Positions 1 through 8,098 of a DNA stretch of 64,000 nucleotides are shown here, in pieces. The notes beneath the pieces are model-generated. The model was given only the letters and a program-made list of their open reading frames with translations. It was not told the origin of the DNA and did not search any database. This stretch comes from Chthoniobacteraceae bacterium. GTDB lineage: Bacteria > Verrucomicrobiota > Verrucomicrobiia > Chthoniobacterales > Chthoniobacteraceae. The number at the start of each line of letters is the position of its first letter. Within the stretch, counting starts at the first letter, position 1. The position numbers and the translations under genes are program-made. The stretch is from assembly GCA_947449735.1 (NCBI GenBank), contig CANFTB010000009.1:1-64000 (forward strand), written 5' to 3'.

Positions 1-77
1 ATCCAAACCGCCCTCGCAGCCCTTAGCTAAAGGCTGTTGCTCCGTAAGTCCTGACGGGGAACAGGACACATCTTTTT

Positions 78-362
78 ATGTCCGCTCAATCAGAGCAAAT
101 GCAGGAAGTAACTCAACGCTGCGAACTGTACCGGGACGAGATGCGCGAGCGCCTCGCCTCCTTCGATCGCCGTCTGCTCGCATTGGAAATTGTGGTCCGC
201 GGTGAAGACGGCAGGAATGGGATGAAGGCTAAGCTCACCGAACTATGTCAGCGATTTGATGCCTTCGAGCAGAAGGCAATCCGGTGGATTTCAATCGGCA
301 CCAGTCTGCCGGGAATCGTCGTGGGGGTGGTGGCAGTTCTGAAGTTTCTGGGTAGGGTGTAA
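78..362 (+). CDS. Small coiled-coil protein with C-terminal membrane anchor
   Basis: This 94-residue protein is not one I can assign to a named family. Residues 1-65 are charged and heptad-like, consistent with a coiled coil. Residues about 69-91 are hydrophobic (it ends near VVGVVAVLKFLGRV) and would form a single membrane segment. The layout resembles small tail-anchored proteins often found in prophages and islands, but nothing proves that role. It stands alone, with about 270 bases of gene-free AT-rich sequence following it. The start is the first in-frame ATG, and no strong ribosome binding site precedes it. Confidence 0.5.
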   Translation: MSAQSEQMQEVTQRCELYRDEMRERLASFDRRLLALEIVVRGEDGRNGMKAKLTELCQRFDAFEQKAIRWISIGTSLPGIVVGVVAVLKFLGRV

Positions 363-632
363 CATACCAAGTTGAAACAATCTTTTATGCAAACTAAGCG
401 ATCTCACCAATCTATCCTAGCATTCCTGAACGCAAATCGATAACGTCGATTGTGTGGAGTCATGCATCGCGCCCTCGATACTTTTTCTCTCGGTATCACA
501 AAATGCAGTTGGGGTTCATCTGCAATCCCTTAACTGTCTTTGCGTAGGCAGCATTGAATTTTTCATCCAATAATTTTTACAATCCAATAGCCATCAGGTT
601 GCAGATGGATTAATTACGCATTAAGCATAACA
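363..632. other. AT-rich intergenic stretch of the island
   Basis: No open reading frame, tRNA or strong hairpin was seen here. The region is A+T-rich compared with the chromosome to the right and probably holds the promoter of the gene at 633. Confidence 0.5.
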
Positions 633-1073
633 ATGTGTGCTGAAATGATTTCAATACTAATTGCATTTACCTTAATTCATTTTCTGACATCCTTATGGAT
701 CAAGGCTAAGATAGAATCCAGCGTAAAGCACAGCTACGACAAATCGCTCGATGCTTTACGAAAACAACGAGATATACGCATCAGTTATCTAGTTAACGCC
801 TTTCGCGTTTTATCAAAAAGAGCCAATATAAATAATGGAGATCACAAAGAACTAGCAATCGAGATCGAATCTATTCTTGCTGATATTCAACTATTGGGAA
901 CGCAGAAACAAATCGACGCAGCAAAAATGTTTGCCGTAGCAGAGTCTAGGAAAGAGCTAATCGAGATGGACGATCTATTAAATACCTTCAGGGATGAGTT
1001 ACGCCAGGAACTATCACTCCCTCCAATCAACGGACGCATCTGGAATTTACGCTACAATCCAGCCGAAAAATGA
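633..1073 (+). CDS. Hypothetical membrane-anchored protein of the island
   Basis: A 146-residue protein with one N-terminal hydrophobic segment (about residues 5-22, ISILIAFTLIHFL), then a positively charged helical region containing KHSYDKSLDALRKQ, and a C-terminal half predicted to be helical (DIQLLGTQKQIDAA, LLNTFRDELRQEL). The order of TM helix, charged helix and 'DIQLxG...LR.ELRxEL' tail resembles a widespread group of uncharacterised small proteins in islands. I know no function for it. Codon use is A+T-rich like the neighbouring DUF6602 gene, which fits joint acquisition. It could be a membrane partner of a defence or toxin system, but that is only inference. Confidence 0.55.
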   Translation: MCAEMISILIAFTLIHFLTSLWIKAKIESSVKHSYDKSLDALRKQRDIRISYLVNAFRVLSKRANINNGDHKELAIEIESILADIQLLGTQKQIDAAKMFAVAESRKELIEMDDLLNTFRDELRQELSLPPINGRIWNLRYNPAEK

Positions 1074-1260
1074 TTTTCATTTTTTAAAATTTATTTTCTT
1101 CAAGCAGTAATTAGGACGAGAACTTAAACTTGAGAGCAATTAACATTTGAACTTCTCTCTTTTCACATTTCGCTCTAAATTTCAACCCGGCGATGCGAGA
1201 TAAACTTGGCGCTTTGCTTTAAGTCAGCCACCACCCTTCGGTTTTAAACCTTCAAACAAT

Positions 1261-2058
1261 ATGTTAAAGGAACGCCTTGCCTTGTTAGAAAAGCAAATGG
1301 AGCTTCGCCTTCAAGAAATACGCTTATCTCAAAAACACAGCGGCATCAAAGGCGCCTCTACAGAGGAGGCTTTAAGGGAGTTTTTGCGTCAATTTTTGCC
1401 TCCCTACAACAGAGTTGGAGAAGGAGAAGTAGTCGATCAAAATAGTCAAATAAGTCGCCAGATTGATGTGATCATAACGAATGAACATCATCCATTTATA
1501 AATGACTTTTCCAAGCCGAGTACGTTCATTATCGAAGGAGTCGCTGCAGTTGGTGAGGTGAAAAGTATACTTACTGGGATCGAACTTGAGCGGTCTTTAG
1601 AGAACTCACTTTGCTTTAAACGTTTATCAATTAAATCACAGGCAGGCACGATGATTCACAGCAATCCCGAAGACATTTCTCGCTTTTTAGACAAGCGACC
1701 TTCGTTCTTGTTCGCGTTTGAATCTAGAATTTCAATTAGCACAATTAAGGATAGAATAGAAAAATGGAACCGCGATCACAATCTTCCAATCACTGAACAA
1801 ATTGACGCTATTTTTATTCTTTCTGACAAATCGTTGATCAATTTTGGAGAGGGTAAAGGTGCACTGCAGATTCTCGATACGCAAGGAAAATCAGTATGCG
1901 GATACAATCAGCCCGCTGGCAATAGTGCCAACTCTCTATATTATCTTCTCGCATGGTTGAGTGCTTCAATTCAACGCTTCACCTTGCCCTTAGCTCCAAT
2001 TTTAAGTTATCTCATAAGAGACGCTTCAGTCATCCGAAGCGAATTGCTTAAAAATTAA
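1261..2058 (+). CDS. DUF6602 family protein, PD-(D/E)XK nuclease-like
   Basis: The 265-residue protein matches the DUF6602 pattern: an N-terminal helix with GASTEEALREFLRQFLPP, then GEGEVVD, SRQIDVIIT and, after a hydrophobic strand, VGEVKSIL. The acidic residue in STEEAL, the Asp in QIDVII and the E-x-K in GEVKS are spaced as in PD-(D/E)XK nuclease-fold proteins, so a nuclease-like core over residues about 30-105 is likely. Catalytic activity is not proven. DUF6602 genes are common in variable defence-rich regions. Here the gene lies in the cargo part of an integrated element beside a small membrane protein. Its A+T-rich composition differs from the chromosome and supports transfer. The start is the first ATG of the frame. 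Confidence 0.7.
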   Translation: MLKERLALLEKQMELRLQEIRLSQKHSGIKGASTEEALREFLRQFLPPYNRVGEGEVVDQNSQISRQIDVIITNEHHPFINDFSKPSTFIIEGVAAVGEVKSILTGIELERSLENSLCFKRLSIKSQAGTMIHSNPEDISRFLDKRPSFLFAFESRISISTIKDRIEKWNRDHNLPITEQIDAIFILSDKSLINFGEGKGALQILDTQGKSVCGYNQPAGNSANSLYYLLAWLSASIQRFTLPLAPILSYLIRDASVIRSELLKN

Positions 2059-2221
2059 ATACGCAAAGATCGCTTCAGTTGAGTAAACCGCCAAACCATA
2101 TTCGCATCCTTTCCGATCGTTCACTGTTCTGCGTTCATGCTTTTTCCAGCGATAAGAAGTAAATTAAAATTACGGCAGGATTTTACATTAACACAAAGGT
2201 TTGTTTTTGTACTGGCGGCTT

Positions 2222-2431
2222 TCAAGAGCAACCACAACTAAAGAGCTCCAGCTTATGGTCTATGGCCTTCTTTCGATAGCGAATCGCCTTGCCAATCCGG
2301 ATGTAGGGAATCAGCCCTGAAACACGCCAGTTATAGAGCTGCCGGACTTTGATGCGAAGATATGCCGCCGCTTCTTTTTCGGTGAGGAGGCCGTCGGGAA
2401 GAGGAACATTTGCCGGGGTTTGCTTATCCAT
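2222..2431 (-). CDS. Excisionase-like helix-turn-helix DNA-binding protein
   Basis: The 69-residue protein has the MerR/AlpA/Xis-type winged helix: GLLTEKEAAAYLRIKVRQLY is the helix-turn-helix and PYIRIGKAIRYRK forms the wing and following strand. Proteins of this size and shape act as recombination directionality factors or as element regulators. It lies 42 bases downstream of the integrase on the same strand, so integrase and excisionase are probably co-transcribed. The C-terminal tail after the wing is short and contains SCGC, whose meaning is unknown. Confidence 0.75.
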   Translation of the reverse strand: MDKQTPANVPLPDGLLTEKEAAAYLRIKVRQLYNWRVSGLIPYIRIGKAIRYRKKAIDHKLELFSCGCS

Positions 2432-2473
2432 GCTGAGGGCGACGTGTCAAAGCCGCCCCAGCGTCGGATTCAT

Positions 2474-3790
2474 TCAAGCAACCGCATTGAGCGGGACGAT
2501 ATTGTCTGGCGTTGCTGGCAGGATGGAAAACCAGGCAGTAGCCCGGCTTTTCGTCACCACCTTCCGGTAGTTGCTGAACACCTTCTGCGGCGAATTCCCC
2601 ATTTCGAGGCTGACCTTGGCGACATCCTCGATCATAGCTAGCCGGTAACTGGCGTAGGAATGGCGCAAGCCGTTGGCCTTCCACTTGAGGTCTGGAGCCT
2701 CCGATTCCCGCTGCTTACGGGCTTTGTCGGCCTTTTTGGCAGTAGTTGCGAACGCCTCCGCCAGACAGACCGGCAAGCTATAGCCTAGCACGGGCCCCTC
2801 ACGCTTCACGAAGGGCTCCATCCATGCCAACAGAGGCTCCAGAATGGGCACCAGACGGCGAGATGCGGTCTTGGTCTGGTCGCACCCCAGGTCGATCACG
2901 CCCTCCTCCCAGTTGAAGTTTTCCCAACGAAGTCGAAGCATCTCGGCCGAGCGAATGCCCGTGAAGGCGCCAATGATTATGGCGAGTTTGGGCTGGCCTT
3001 CTGCAACCGAGAGTAATTCGCATAACTCCTGTGGAGAGAAGATTTGAATCGGCTTCGATTTCAACTTGGGCTTTTCGAGCCAGCGCGCCTCGGTTTCGCG
3101 GTCCCGCGGGAGATACCCCCGGCGACGCGCAAAGTTGAAGAGCGTGATGATCAGCCGCCGGAAATCGTTCCGCGTGACCAGACTCGTGGAAAGTTTGCAG
3201 AGCCATTCCTCGATGTCGCGAGTGCAGACGTGGGCGATTGGCATCTGGAAGTCCCGGGTGAAGCGCCGGAGGCGCCACAGGCAATCTTCGAGATATACCC
3301 GGCTGCAACCGTTGGCTCGCTTGGAGGCGAGAAACTCGTCGAAAACCTGCGGAACAGTACGCTGCATGTCCGGCCGGATGGCATTGTGCAGGAAGAACTC
3401 GACGGCCTGCCGGAGCGTTCCGGTTTCCCCAAGTTGCTTCACGACATCAGCGTATTCGCCTGCCACGACGTGGATTGGCGTTTGTACGGGCCCGAGCCGG
3501 CGTAGGGCCTCCTTCATGTCCTGCGCCTGCGCCACTGTTACGTTGGGGGCGTGTACCTGTCCTGCAGCGAGTTTCTCAGCTTCAACTTTTGCAAACGCCT
3601 TTGCCTCTTCGAGCGTCTTAAAGTTTTGCCGGTGGCGTTTTGGACCGACGTGCCAGGCGACAGTGAAATACTGGCGATCCTTTTTGTGGCACTCGTAGAT
3701 TTTGAGGGTGACCGAACCTGAACGGATGAGGTGGTTTCGGCTGTTCGACTTTGACGCTTGTGCGGGTCTGGATGACTCGGGATTTGTCAT
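2474..3790 (-). CDS. Site-specific tyrosine recombinase (integrase)
   Basis: This phage-type integrase cuts and rejoins DNA at the tRNA-Glu attachment site. From the chosen start it has 438 residues: an N-terminal arm-binding part (SVTLKIYECHKKDRQYFT onward), a SAM-like core-binding domain (about 145-235) and the catalytic domain (about 250-415). Catalytic residues visible are Arg280 in TGIRSAEML, Lys307 in DQTKT, the His377/Arg383 box in RHSYASYR and the nucleophile Tyr408 in VFSNYRK. The frame is open further upstream to 3961, but that extension would translate the tRNA-Glu gene, so the ATG at 3788-3790 is preferred. The gene lies immediately beyond the tRNA 3' end, as expected for the element's own integrase. 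Confidence 0.9.
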   Translation of the reverse strand: MTNPESSRPAQASKSNSRNHLIRSGSVTLKIYECHKKDRQYFTVAWHVGPKRHRQNFKTLEEAKAFAKVEAEKLAAGQVHAPNVTVAQAQDMKEALRRLGPVQTPIHVVAGEYADVVKQLGETGTLRQAVEFFLHNAIRPDMQRTVPQVFDEFLASKRANGCSRVYLEDCLWRLRRFTRDFQMPIAHVCTRDIEEWLCKLSTSLVTRNDFRRLIITLFNFARRRGYLPRDRETEARWLEKPKLKSKPIQIFSPQELCELLSVAEGQPKLAIIIGAFTGIRSAEMLRLRWENFNWEEGVIDLGCDQTKTASRRLVPILEPLLAWMEPFVKREGPVLGYSLPVCLAEAFATTAKKADKARKQRESEAPDLKWKANGLRHSYASYRLAMIEDVAKVSLEMGNSPQKVFSNYRKVVTKSRATAWFSILPATPDNIVPLNAVA

Positions 3791-3841
3791 CCTTTTGTCA
3801 TCCGCGTCAACCTCTCCGACGTAAGTCGTTGAGAGGGATGG

Positions 3842-3914
3842 CGACCCTAACGGGATTCGAACCCGTGTTACTCCCGTGAAAGGGGAGTGTCCTAGGCCAC
3901 TGGACGATAGGGTC
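3842..3914 (-). tRNA. tRNA-Glu (anticodon UUC)
   Basis: Read on the minus strand, the sequence folds into a standard cloverleaf. The acceptor stem is GACCCTA/TAGGGTC, the D stem GTCC/GGAC, the anticodon stem CTCCC/GGGAG around loop CTTTCAC (anticodon TTC), and the T arm ACGGG-TTCGAAT-CCCGT. Base 3842 supplies the discriminator. CCA is not encoded. The gene is the likely integration target of the adjacent integrase and appears intact. Confidence 0.95.
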
Positions 3915-3985
3915 ACTGTTGCGAGGGAGGGGCATGCTAGCGGCTCTGAGGCCGTTAACAAGCTGTTTCTCCAACTTTTTTCAAA

Positions 3986-5113
3986 CTACCGGATATAGTC
4001 CAGCAGGGAAAGTTTCATCACCTGGGCACCCGCCTCAAGCGCAGCCTGATACGAGGTCCTCGTACGCGTCAAGTCGACCATCGTCTGAGCAACATCGACA
4101 TCCGCATCCTTCGAAATCAAGGACTGCGAGTTCGTAAACCGGGCGTCTGCCTGGGCTTTCAAAGACTCATAACGCGTCTGCAGCGCCGCATTGTCGGCAA
4201 TCACTCCGATAATGTCGTTTTCTGAAGAAAGCAAGCTGGTCCGGGCTGCACTGATCGCAGCCGTCCCGCCATCCGCATCGCCTGCGACATTGTCGAGCGC
4301 CTTACGAAGAGACATCAAATTAGTGATCAACGCACCAATCTTAGTGTTGCTGGCACCCGAGGTAAACGGAGACACCTGAACAGAATCCGACATCGACACC
4401 AGCGGTCCGTCATTCGAAGCGGTGATGGATGCAGAACTCGAAGCGGACACTGCGTTACTCAGCACGAAATCCGTTCCGTTCGTAATCGAAAGAACCGTAG
4501 TGCCTGCCGGAATGCCGGTCCCTGAAATCGTCATCCCAACCGCCAGCGAGGCAGTACTCGCCACAGTCACCTTGGTGATCGCACCTGTAGAATCCGCAGA
4601 ATAGGTTGCCCCTGTGAGCGGAACAGCCGCTCCGGGAACGCTCGACAACGTTAACGGCGTCGCGGTTCCGTCGTCAGCAAAGGGCTGCAGGTCTGTTTTA
4701 TTCCCATTGAACAGGTACTCGCCCTGATACTTCGAGTTGGCGGCGTCAACAGCCTGCTTGATCAACTGATTCACTTCCACGGCATAAGCCTTGCGTTCCG
4801 CTGCAGACACGGTGCTGCTGCTTCCCAGCGTCGCCAGCTCGCCCGCACGATCATTCAGGCTGCGAATTTGATCCAGCGCAGAAAACGACGCCTGCGCCAC
4901 ACTCAACGCACGATCGCTGTTCTTTGAATAGACCTGCACGGCAGCCTGCTCAGAACGCAAACGGAGAATCCGATTGGCAGCCTGCGGATCTTCACTCAGC
5001 AGAGTGATGCGCTGACCGCTGGAGAGCTGCTCGTTATAGAGGTTCTGCTTGTAATTCAGCGTGTTCAGACGGGAGACCAAGGCCTCGGAGATCGTCAGGT
5101 TAGGAATGCGCAT
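3986..5113 (-). CDS. flgL: Flagellar hook-associated protein FlgL (HAP3)
   Basis: FlgL is the second junction protein between hook and filament. The 375-residue protein has the flagellin-like N-terminal D0/D1 helices (MRIPNLTISEALVSRLNTLN, then LSSGQRITLLSEDPQAA) and the matching C-terminal helix ending KLSLLDYIR. Residues about 176-234 form an inserted module (VGMTISGTGIPAGTTVLSI) that is also present in FlgK; see findings. It is the last gene of the flagellar operon, 35 bases after flgK. The start ATG gives the expected FlgL N terminus. Confidence 0.93.
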   Translation of the reverse strand: MRIPNLTISEALVSRLNTLNYKQNLYNEQLSSGQRITLLSEDPQAANRILRLRSEQAAVQVYSKNSDRALSVAQASFSALDQIRSLNDRAGELATLGSSSTVSAAERKAYAVEVNQLIKQAVDAANSKYQGEYLFNGNKTDLQPFADDGTATPLTLSSVPGAAVPLTGATYSADSTGAITKVTVASTASLAVGMTISGTGIPAGTTVLSITNGTDFVLSNAVSASSSASITASNDGPLVSMSDSVQVSPFTSGASNTKIGALITNLMSLRKALDNVAGDADGGTAAISAARTSLLSSENDIIGVIADNAALQTRYESLKAQADARFTNSQSLISKDADVDVAQTMVDLTRTRTSYQAALEAGAQVMKLSLLDYIR

Positions 5114-5148
5114 ACGATTTGTTTTTTAATAGTCCTTTTTTAAAAGCT

Positions 5149-7113
5149 CTACCTAACCATCGAAATCAGGGAGCTGAGCATGTCATCAATAATCGAAATC
5201 ACTTTGGCATTCGCCTGGTATGCCTTCTGGAAACGCAACAGATCCGCAGTTTCTTCATCCAAAGAAACACCGCTGACCGAATCACGCTGAGCCTTCACCG
5301 CGTTGCCAACAACCTCGGATTCATCCGCGCGGGTCCCTACCAACTGTATCGTCTGGGCCAGGCCGGTCATCAGTCCGCGACTGAAATCGCTGATATTCGC
5401 ATTGAACTGAGAACCGCCACCCACGGGGGAGTTCCACCGCTGCGCAACATCCTTCAAAGCGGCAATCCTCGTTGCTATGGCATTGGATCCCGCCGGACCA
5501 CCGGGGGCTGCCACCTGAAGGGAGCTCGCAGTGATGGTCGGATCAACACTCAAGAGGTTTCTCGATGCCAGAATCGTCGCCGGCGTCAACGAGTCCGCCG
5601 TAGCAGGGATGTTAAGAGCGAATTTGTTCGTTCCAAGAATCGCGGCAACCGTAGCCCCGGCAGGAATTCCTGTGCCACTCACATGCATGCCAACAACCAA
5701 GCCCGTTGTATTAACAACCGAAACCGTTCTGCTGCCGGCAGTCGTGGTATTCCCTACAGCGGGTCCAGTCACCGAAACATCCACGCTGCTGAACAAATTC
5801 GTTCCGGAGCCGCCCGGATTATAAATGCTATTAACCTGCGTCTTGATGGCGGCGGCGAAATCGGCCAACTGGGAGCGGATGCCCTTGGAGGTCATCGCGG
5901 AGGCGGTAGGCGAACCGAACACAGCCTGAAAACGCCCCTGGGCCGAGCCGCCTGCGGGAACCACTTCGTAACTCGCAGAATTACTCAGTGTTACAATATT
6001 GCTGCCAGCCGTAGCGTAAGCAATCCGGGAGTTGGCCACTCCGTTCACCGTGAGGGCAAAGTAACCCGTCGTCGTCGCCTTCTGGCTCAGCTGAACCGTC
6101 GAAGCATCGAGACGCGCCACAATTGTCGTCGTTCCTGTGGAAGGCAGGTTGCCTCCGGCCACAATATCGGCAACACGCAGAGCTGATGCACCGCCAACGG
6201 AGACAAGACTCGGGGTAAAGCTGCCCGCTTGGTCGTAGGTTCCAACTTCAAAACCCTGAGTCCGCGTGCCCAGCGAACCAGCAACGCTGAGTTCCGCAGC
6301 CTGCTTTTCTGTCAGGTAGCTGATTTGGTTAACAAGTTGCCCCTGACTTACTAGGGCAACGCCGCCCAAGCTGATATTAAGCTCCACCGGATCCTTGGGA
6401 TCCTTGACGATGTCGAGTTTAACTAGTGCGGCAAGCTGCTCGAGTTTGGCCTGCCGTGTGTCAATCAGCTGAGAAGCACCGCCGCTTTCGACATCGGGCG
6501 CCTGGCGGATCTGGGCGTTGAGCTCGGCAATGTCTGCGAGCAGACGGTTGGCATTGCTCACGTCCGAGGTGATTTGCCCCTCCTGATCGACCTGCGCAGC
6601 GGCAACGCGCTCATCCGCAAGATTCAAGCGGTCTGCAAGTGCAGACGCAGCAGACAAGGCTGCGCTCCGTGAGGGAATGTCCGACGGATTCGCCGCAAGG
6701 TTCGAAAAGGCGCTAAAAAAGTCGTCAATTGCGGCGCCAATTCCAGTCGTGGAATTCTTTGTGTCGGTGACAGAAGCAGCAGACGAGGCCGAATCCAGCT
6801 TGTCGCCCAGCACCAGCTCCAAATTCGAAAGCACCGTGCGCTGTGCGTTCAGAAGGGAGGTGTCAGAAATCTGACGGACTACCTGTGCGTCTAGAAATGC
6901 ATCGCGAAGCTGCTGGACTTGAAGCGCCTCGACGCCGCTCCCCTCTGGGCCGTGGGGTGTCGAAGTCTCATAACGATCCCCGAACTTCACCCGCTGCCTG
7001 GCATACTCAGGATTATTGACGTTAGCGACGTTTCGGCCGGTCACCTGAATCGCGACCTGATTAGCCATCAGCGCCTTGCTCGCCTGAACTAGATTTCCAA
7101 AAAGTCCGCCCAT
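5149..7113 (-). CDS. flgK: Flagellar hook-associated protein FlgK (HAP1)
   Basis: FlgK joins hook to FlgL and the filament. The 654-residue protein has the conserved N-terminal part (VTGRNVANVNNPEYARQRV, residues 24-42) and the C-terminal heptad region (SLDEETADLLRFQKAYQANA to the end), which pack together in the D0/D1 core. Between them lies a long variable surface region. Residues about 452-517 of it carry a module with SGTGIPAGATVAAI, related to the one in FlgL. The gene follows flgN by 9 bases, the usual pairing of FlgK with its export chaperone. Confidence 0.95.
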   Translation of the reverse strand: MGGLFGNLVQASKALMANQVAIQVTGRNVANVNNPEYARQRVKFGDRYETSTPHGPEGSGVEALQVQQLRDAFLDAQVVRQISDTSLLNAQRTVLSNLELVLGDKLDSASSAASVTDTKNSTTGIGAAIDDFFSAFSNLAANPSDIPSRSAALSAASALADRLNLADERVAAAQVDQEGQITSDVSNANRLLADIAELNAQIRQAPDVESGGASQLIDTRQAKLEQLAALVKLDIVKDPKDPVELNISLGGVALVSQGQLVNQISYLTEKQAAELSVAGSLGTRTQGFEVGTYDQAGSFTPSLVSVGGASALRVADIVAGGNLPSTGTTTIVARLDASTVQLSQKATTTGYFALTVNGVANSRIAYATAGSNIVTLSNSASYEVVPAGGSAQGRFQAVFGSPTASAMTSKGIRSQLADFAAAIKTQVNSIYNPGGSGTNLFSSVDVSVTGPAVGNTTTAGSRTVSVVNTTGLVVGMHVSGTGIPAGATVAAILGTNKFALNIPATADSLTPATILASRNLLSVDPTITASSLQVAAPGGPAGSNAIATRIAALKDVAQRWNSPVGGGSQFNANISDFSRGLMTGLAQTIQLVGTRADESEVVGNAVKAQRDSVSGVSLDEETADLLRFQKAYQANAKVISIIDDMLSSLISMVR

Positions 7114-7122
7114 AAATTTCTC

Positions 7123-7659
7123 CTATGACTTATAAACTGCCGCCGTCCCAGATAAAGATATTTTGACGCGTCCGTCGTTTTCGTAGGTCTTAGCCCCGTT
7201 GACTGGGGTGATCTCCTCCAGAAGGTCCCGGATCACCTCGATGGACCGGGCCAGCAACACCTGGTTTTGATTCGCCTTCCGCCTCACATGATCCGAAATC
7301 CGGACCAGTTCCTCCACCAGTGCTCTTAAAAGCGGCTGCATCGGCGGGGGGAAACGCTTTACCAGCTCGGACAGCGGCGTCGTCCGGGAAATGCGGGATC
7401 TCGGAACGAGCTGGGACATGATCATTTCTCGGCGACTGCGGGCGGCGTGCAGGGCATCCACCTGCCGTTGAATGGCGTCCACAAGCATCATTACGCGGTC
7501 CGACTGGCGGTGCATGATGCTTTTCTGCTGTTCGGCAAAAAGCGCGAGCAAGGCGCCGTGCTCCTGAACCTCGATGCGTAAACAGGCCACCACCTGGTCC
7601 TGAAGGGATCCAGGACCGCGCGGCCCCATGGGGCGGCGGATCGGAGAGGGCGGAGGCAT
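7123..7659 (-). CDS. flgN: Flagellar export chaperone FlgN family protein
   Basis: FlgN binds the C-terminal helices of FlgK and FlgL in the cytoplasm and delivers them to the flagellar export apparatus. The 178-residue product is largely alpha-helical with a FlgN-type long helix (about residues 20-110, including LLALFAEQQKSIMHRQSDRV) and no signal peptide. Sequence conservation in this family is low, so the call rests on length, helical character and its position directly upstream of flgK and flgL. The first 15 residues are proline-rich, and a slightly later start is possible. Confidence 0.78.
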   Translation of the reverse strand: MPPPSPIRRPMGPRGPGSLQDQVVACLRIEVQEHGALLALFAEQQKSIMHRQSDRVMMLVDAIQRQVDALHAARSRREMIMSQLVPRSRISRTTPLSELVKRFPPPMQPLLRALVEELVRISDHVRRKANQNQVLLARSIEVIRDLLEEITPVNGAKTYENDGRVKISLSGTAAVYKS

Positions 7660-7673
7660 GGGAGTGTTAAAAA

Positions 7674-8090
7674 TTAGCGGATCGAGCGCTTGGCGTACCC
7701 TTTTTGGGCGCTCGCCTGTTCGACCGACTGAGCTGGCGCGCCGGAAACGGCCGTGCCGGCATCCGGTCTCGGGCCGGCAGATTGGCGTAGTTGTGTCTCC
7801 AACACAGATCTGAGCCCCAGACCCCCACCCTTGGTAATTCCATCAGCAAGAGCCTCGGTGATAAAATATCCGTACACTTGGCCGTCCTTGCCGTTCTCCA
7901 GAAGCGACTTCATGCTCTCAGAAAGGATCTGGCGCACCAGGATGGCCTCGAACTGCCGGGCCACCTCAGTAGGATTGGCGGGAGGCTTCGCTGCATTGTC
8001 GCCGTTGGCAGGATTCAAATCTCCTGAAGGCGGCGGGAGTGAGGCTATGGGAGGAGCGCCGGCTGCGGCGAGGATGGGTCCGATGCTCAT
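7674..8090 (-). CDS. flgJ: Rod-binding protein FlgJ, single-domain form
   Basis: The 138-residue protein contains only the rod-binding domain: EVARQFEAILVRQILSESM and YGYFITEALADGITKGGGLG (residues about 45-105) are the family hallmarks. The C-terminal muramidase domain found in enteric FlgJ is absent, so peptidoglycan opening for the rod must be done by another enzyme. It acts as a rod cap in the periplasm. It follows flgI by 8 bases and precedes flgN. The N terminus is proline- and alanine-rich and shows no clear signal peptide. Confidence 0.85.
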   Translation of the reverse strand: MSIGPILAAAGAPPIASLPPPSGDLNPANGDNAAKPPANPTEVARQFEAILVRQILSESMKSLLENGKDGQVYGYFITEALADGITKGGGLGLRSVLETQLRQSAGPRPDAGTAVSGAPAQSVEQASAQKGYAKRSIR

Positions 8091-8098
8091 AGAGAGAA

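Larger units (their letters stand above)
1..3841. mobile_element. Right end of a tRNA-Glu integrated genomic island (left end outside window)
   Basis: A tyrosine integrase gene and an excisionase-like gene lie just beyond the 3' end of tRNA-Glu, the usual arrangement for an element integrated at a tRNA 3' end. The stretch from about 370 to 2220 is much richer in A+T than the rest of the window, and its genes are not housekeeping genes. I looked for a second copy of the tRNA 3' sequence in the first 3.8 kb and saw none, so the other attachment site probably lies left of position 1. The tRNA itself is complete. Element type (phage remnant or integrative island) cannot be told, because no structural or conjugation gene is visible. 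Confidence 0.7.

Noticed and set aside
1..3841. Second copy of the tRNA-Glu 3' end as attachment site
   Set aside because: No repeat of the T-arm/acceptor sequence was found left of the integrase within the window.
3791..3961. N-terminal extension of the integrase frame by 57 codons
   Set aside because: The extension translates the antisense-free tRNA-Glu gene and has no similarity to integrases; the ATG at 3788-3790 is sufficient.
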